A stretch of 64,000 nt of DNA from Mycobacterium florentinum (GTDB lineage Bacteria > Actinomycetota > Actinomycetes > Mycobacteriales > Mycobacteriaceae). The first letter of the stretch is position 1. The number at the start of each line of letters is the position of its first letter. The stretch is from assembly GCF_010730355.1 (NCBI RefSeq), contig NZ_AP022576.1, forward strand, positions 3,410,001-3,474,000. The letters are read 5' to 3'. Positions 61,367 through 64,000 of the stretch are shown one piece after another. Under the pieces are notes generated by a model. That model was not told the origin of the DNA, did not search any database, and saw only the letters and a program-made list of their open reading frames with translations. The position numbers were made by a program, and so were the translations under genes.

Positions 61367-62440
61367 CTAGGTTCCCGACGCCGCGGCGGGCGGCGCCGAG
61401 ATCGTGTCGAGGATTCCGTTGTTGCCGAAGAACTGCTCGCGCGCATCGCTCCAGTCCTTGGCGATCTCAGCGATTCCGAACAGCGCGAGCGGAGGCAGCC
61501 GGTCCGCGTGTTTGGCGAGGATCCCCGGCTTGAACGGTCGATAGCCGAATTGCGCGGCCTGCTCCTGGCCGGCATCGGTGAACAGATACTCCAGATACGC
61601 CTTGGCGTAGGTCGCGGTGTTGGGCTCGGTGATGTTCGCGTCGACCCAGGCCACCGCCGGCTCGGCCAGGATGCTGACCGGCGGATAGACGAGCTCGAGA
61701 TCGTCGGAATTCGCGGCGACCTCGCGCAGCGCTTCGTTCTCCCACGTCAACTGCACGTCACCGATCTTGGAAAGAGTGAAACTGTCGCCCGCGCTGCGCG
61801 CACCGGCGTCGGATACCGCGACGTGCTGCAGCAGCGACTTCACGTAAGTCTTCGCCTGGGCCGCGGTGCCGCCACGAGTGGTCACCGAACCCCATGCCGC
61901 CAGCACGCTCAACTGACCGTTGCCGGAGCTGCGCGGGTTCGGTGACACCACGGACACACCGGCATTGACCAAGTCGGGCCAATCACGAATGCCCTTGGGA
62001 TTGCCCTTGCGGACGACGAAGACGACGGTCGATGTGTACGGCACCGAATTGTTCGGCAGGCGCTGCCGCCAGTCGGGCGCGATGAGTCCGTGCTTGCTCA
62101 ACGTCTGGATGTCGCTGATCAACGCCAGCGACACCACGCTCGCCTTCTGGGTGCCGTCGAGGACACTCCTGACTTGGCGGCCCGAACCGCCGTGTGACTC
62201 CTTGATGTCCAGGGTGACACCGGTCTGCGTCCGATACTGCGGGATGAACGCCTTATCGATCGCCGCATACAGCTCGCGCGTGGGGTCATAGGAGACGTTC
62301 AGGATTTGGTTGGATCCCGCCTGCGGGACGTTCTTGACCACGAGGGCGGTCGCGGCGAACACGATTGCCAGCACGCCAATGACGTTGAGCCAGCTAATGT
62401 GCGGAAGGAAATGCTTCAGCGTCGGACGCGGTTTCAACAT
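61367..62440 (-). CDS. Sulfate/thiosulfate-binding-type solute receptor, membrane anchored
   Basis: A 357-residue periplasmic-binding-protein fold resembling Sbp/CysP/Sub[37 protein letters not shown], the family segment [22 protein letters not shown], and [17 protein letters not shown]. It keeps an uncleaved-looking N-terminal helix ([19 protein letters not shown], residues 18-36) and has no lipobox Cys. No ABC permease or ATPase gene is beside it; instead a SulP permease follows by 9 bp. Confidence 0.9.
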   Translation of the reverse strand: MLKPRPTLKHFLPHISWLNVIGVLAIVFAATALVVKNVPQAGSNQILNVSYDPTRELYAAIDKAFIPQYRTQTGVTLDIKESHGGSGRQVRSVLDGTQKASVVSLALISDIQTLSKHGLIAPDWRQRLPNNSVPYTSTVVFVVRKGNPKGIRDWPDLVNAGVSVVSPNPRSSGNGQLSVLAAWGSVTTRGGTAAQAKTYVKSLLQHVAVSDAGARSAGDSFTLSKIGDVQLTWENEALREVAANSDDLELVYPPVSILAEPAVAWVDANITEPNTATYAKAYLEYLFTDAGQEQAAQFGYRPFKPGILAKHADRLPPLALFGIAEIAKDWSDAREQFFGNNGILDTISAPPAAASGT

Positions 62441-62521
62441 CCAGGCGTCCTCTCAAAACAATCTCCAGACGATGCGCCTGGCACCCAGCATTTTCGGCGA
62501 TGTTAACCAAAAGGCCACGTC

Positions 62522-63979
62522 ATGACAGCGTTGAGAATCAGTCTGACGCTAAATGCGCGCGCTACGTATGCTGAGCAGATGCCGCAGCGGGCGTTGCGTG
62601 ACCGCCTGATCGATCTCGAAGTTCCGGCCGAGGATGCGGCCCGCGGCCGGGCGCTGCGTAAGACGGTTCCACGGCGTTCGCTCGCGCAGCTGACTCCCTC
62701 GGCGCGGTCCGCGACGGAGATTCTCGTCGCCCAAAATGCCGGGCGGATAAGCGAACTCGTCCCCCTGCGGTTCGCACGAATGCTCGCCGACCCGTTCGCC
62801 TTCTACCGAGGTTCGGCGGCGGTGATGGCCGCCGATCTCGCCGCGAGCCCGACCAGCGGGATCGAAATCATGTGCTGCGGCGACGCGCACGTCTCCAACT
62901 TCGGCTTGTACGCCGCCCCGCACCGCTCGATCGTCTTCGACCTGAACGACTTCGACGAGGCCGCGGTGGCTCCGGCCGAGTGGGACGCCAAGCGCTTGAT
63001 CACCAGTGCGGTGATCGGGGGCCGTCACGCCGGCTACCCGGCCAAGGCGATTCGCCGCTGTGTCGAACAGGCGCTCGTGCGCTATCAGCGCAGCCTGGAG
63101 TCGATGCTCGAGGAGATGGACGTTCTGGAGCGGTACTACCTGCGGGTGGAACCCGAGCACTACACCGGGACGGTCTCCAAGGGTCTGCAGGCGGTGATCC
63201 AGAAGACGATCTCCCGGGCCCGTAGCCGGACATCGGCCCGAGTCTTCAAGCAGATCACCGAGATTGGGCCCGACGGTACTCCGCGCCTGCGGGAAGCACC
63301 CCCGGTCTTGCAGCACGTCGACGAGGACGTCGAAGCCTTCCTGGTGGCATCGATCCAGGAGTACCTGGCCGCGGTGCCGGCGGATATCGCGCTGCTGCTG
63401 TCGCACTTCCGGGTCACCGATGTCGCACTACGGGTGGTTGGGGTCGGCAGCGTCGGTACGCGTTGCTACCTGGTCATCCTGGTGGGCCCGAACGACACGC
63501 CATTGATCCTGCAGATCAAGGAGGCCACTCGGTCGGTGCTCGACGAATACGGCGGCTGGCGCCAGCCCGAGAGCCTGACCACGGCGATCGAGGCCAACGG
63601 CCAGGGGGTGCGCGTGACCGACGGCCAGCAGATCCTGCAGGCCATGTCGGATGTGTTCCTTGGATCGACTCGCAAGGACGGCCGCGACTACTACGTTCGT
63701 CAGTTCCACGACATGAAGGGCACCATCGAGACCGAAGGCATGTCGCCTGCCACCTTCTCCGACTACGTCAGCGCGTGCGCCGTGCTGCTGGCGCGGGCGC
63801 ATTCCCAAAGCGCGAATGCCTCGATCCTGCGCGGGTATGTCGGCACCAGCGACGCGGTGCACGAAGCGGTCGCCGAATGGTCATACGCGTACGCGGACAA
63901 GTCCCTCGACGACTTCCATCAACTGCGCGCGGCGGCCGACGCCGGCGACATCGAGGTTGCCGAGGATCCCGCGCGCTAG
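62522..63979 (+). CDS. DUF2252 family protein
   Basis: A 485-residue DUF2252 protein with the conserved core RFARMLADPFAFYRGSAAVM, CCGDAHVSNFGLYAAPHR, FDLNDFDEAAVAPAEWDAKR and YYVRQFHDMKGTIE. GDAHxxNF and DxNDFDE resemble the catalytic and metal-binding loops of aminoglycoside phosphotransferase/kinase folds, so a kinase-like role is possible; nothing is established. ATG at 62522; ATG at 62579 (MPQRALRD) is an alternative. Divergent from the sulfate-binding gene. Confidence 0.87.
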   Translation: MTALRISLTLNARATYAEQMPQRALRDRLIDLEVPAEDAARGRALRKTVPRRSLAQLTPSARSATEILVAQNAGRISELVPLRFARMLADPFAFYRGSAAVMAADLAASPTSGIEIMCCGDAHVSNFGLYAAPHRSIVFDLNDFDEAAVAPAEWDAKRLITSAVIGGRHAGYPAKAIRRCVEQALVRYQRSLESMLEEMDVLERYYLRVEPEHYTGTVSKGLQAVIQKTISRARSRTSARVFKQITEIGPDGTPRLREAPPVLQHVDEDVEAFLVASIQEYLAAVPADIALLLSHFRVTDVALRVVGVGSVGTRCYLVILVGPNDTPLILQIKEATRSVLDEYGGWRQPESLTTAIEANGQGVRVTDGQQILQAMSDVFLGSTRKDGRDYYVRQFHDMKGTIETEGMSPATFSDYVSACAVLLARAHSQSANASILRGYVGTSDAVHEAVAEWSYAYADKSLDDFHQLRAAADAGDIEVAEDPAR

Positions 63980-64000
63980 CGCCTACTGCCGAAGGTCGAT

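Noticed and set aside
1..64000. CRISPR arrays, insertion sequences, prophage or tRNA genes
   Set aside because: No regularly spaced repeats, transposase or integrase motifs, terminal inverted repeats with target duplications, or tRNA T-loop consensus were seen.

Overview
The window is high-GC actinobacterial DNA and almost certainly comes from a non-tuberculous Mycobacterium. Several genes are recognisable by mycobacterial family: a CtpI-type P-ATPase of about 1,620 residues, the Rv0106-type CobW-like protein, the zinc-independent ribosomal protein operon (L28, L33, S14, S18) with paired Zur boxes, an Rv0091-type MTA/SAH nucleosidase, a LipJ-type hydrolase-cyclase fusion, a SigG-like sigma factor, and many SDR, acyl-CoA synthetase and NDMA-type dehydrogenase genes. 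I see no tRNA, rRNA, insertion sequence, prophage or CRISPR array.

Layout. 0-5.6 kb: the end of a quinone-reductase-like gene, then a magnesium module on the minus strand (M-box riboswitch, possible leader peptide, 71-residue ORF, NRAMP-related transporter), an O-methyltransferase and an acyltransferase-3/SGNH membrane protein. 5.8-22.9 kb: two divergent catabolic operons around a perfect 18-bp palindrome. The minus arm is SDR, Rieske oxygenase, Baeyer-Villiger-type monooxygenase, SDR, class III CoA-transferase, ThDP lyase/decarboxylase and aldehyde dehydrogenase. The plus arm is a beta-propeller lactonase-like protein, GntR/UTRA regulator, two acyl-CoA synthetases, SDR and NDMA-type alcohol dehydrogenase. 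Together they suggest oxidation of a cyclic alcohol or ketone to a lactone, ring opening, CoA activation, C-C cleavage and aldehyde oxidation.

22.9-34.3 kb: small SRPBCC and SnoaL proteins, a DUF899/SDR/ECF sigma group, ctpI, and a synthetase/SDR pair. 34.4-36.7 kb: a Zur-controlled zinc-starvation locus. 36.7-40.1 kb: a LuxC-like reductase, a LuxE/PaaK-like adenylating enzyme and an SDR, a plausible carboxylic acid reduction module. 40.3-50.6 kb: amidohydrolase, DUF2236 oxygenase-like protein with TetR, LipJ-like cyclase, methyltransferase, SDRs, a CGNR regulator facing an SDR, mtn, thioesterase and a DUF2127 membrane protein. 50.7-55.4 kb: MmgE/PrpD and IclR genes divergent from an ADH-SnoaL-SDR operon. 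55.8-64 kb: a cation/Ca2+ exchanger-like protein, a cyclase-ATPase-TPR gene broken by a large internal deletion, an SDR, a sulfate-binding protein with a SulP permease, and a DUF2252 protein.

All functions are read from motifs, family resemblance and gene order; no alignments or searches were run.
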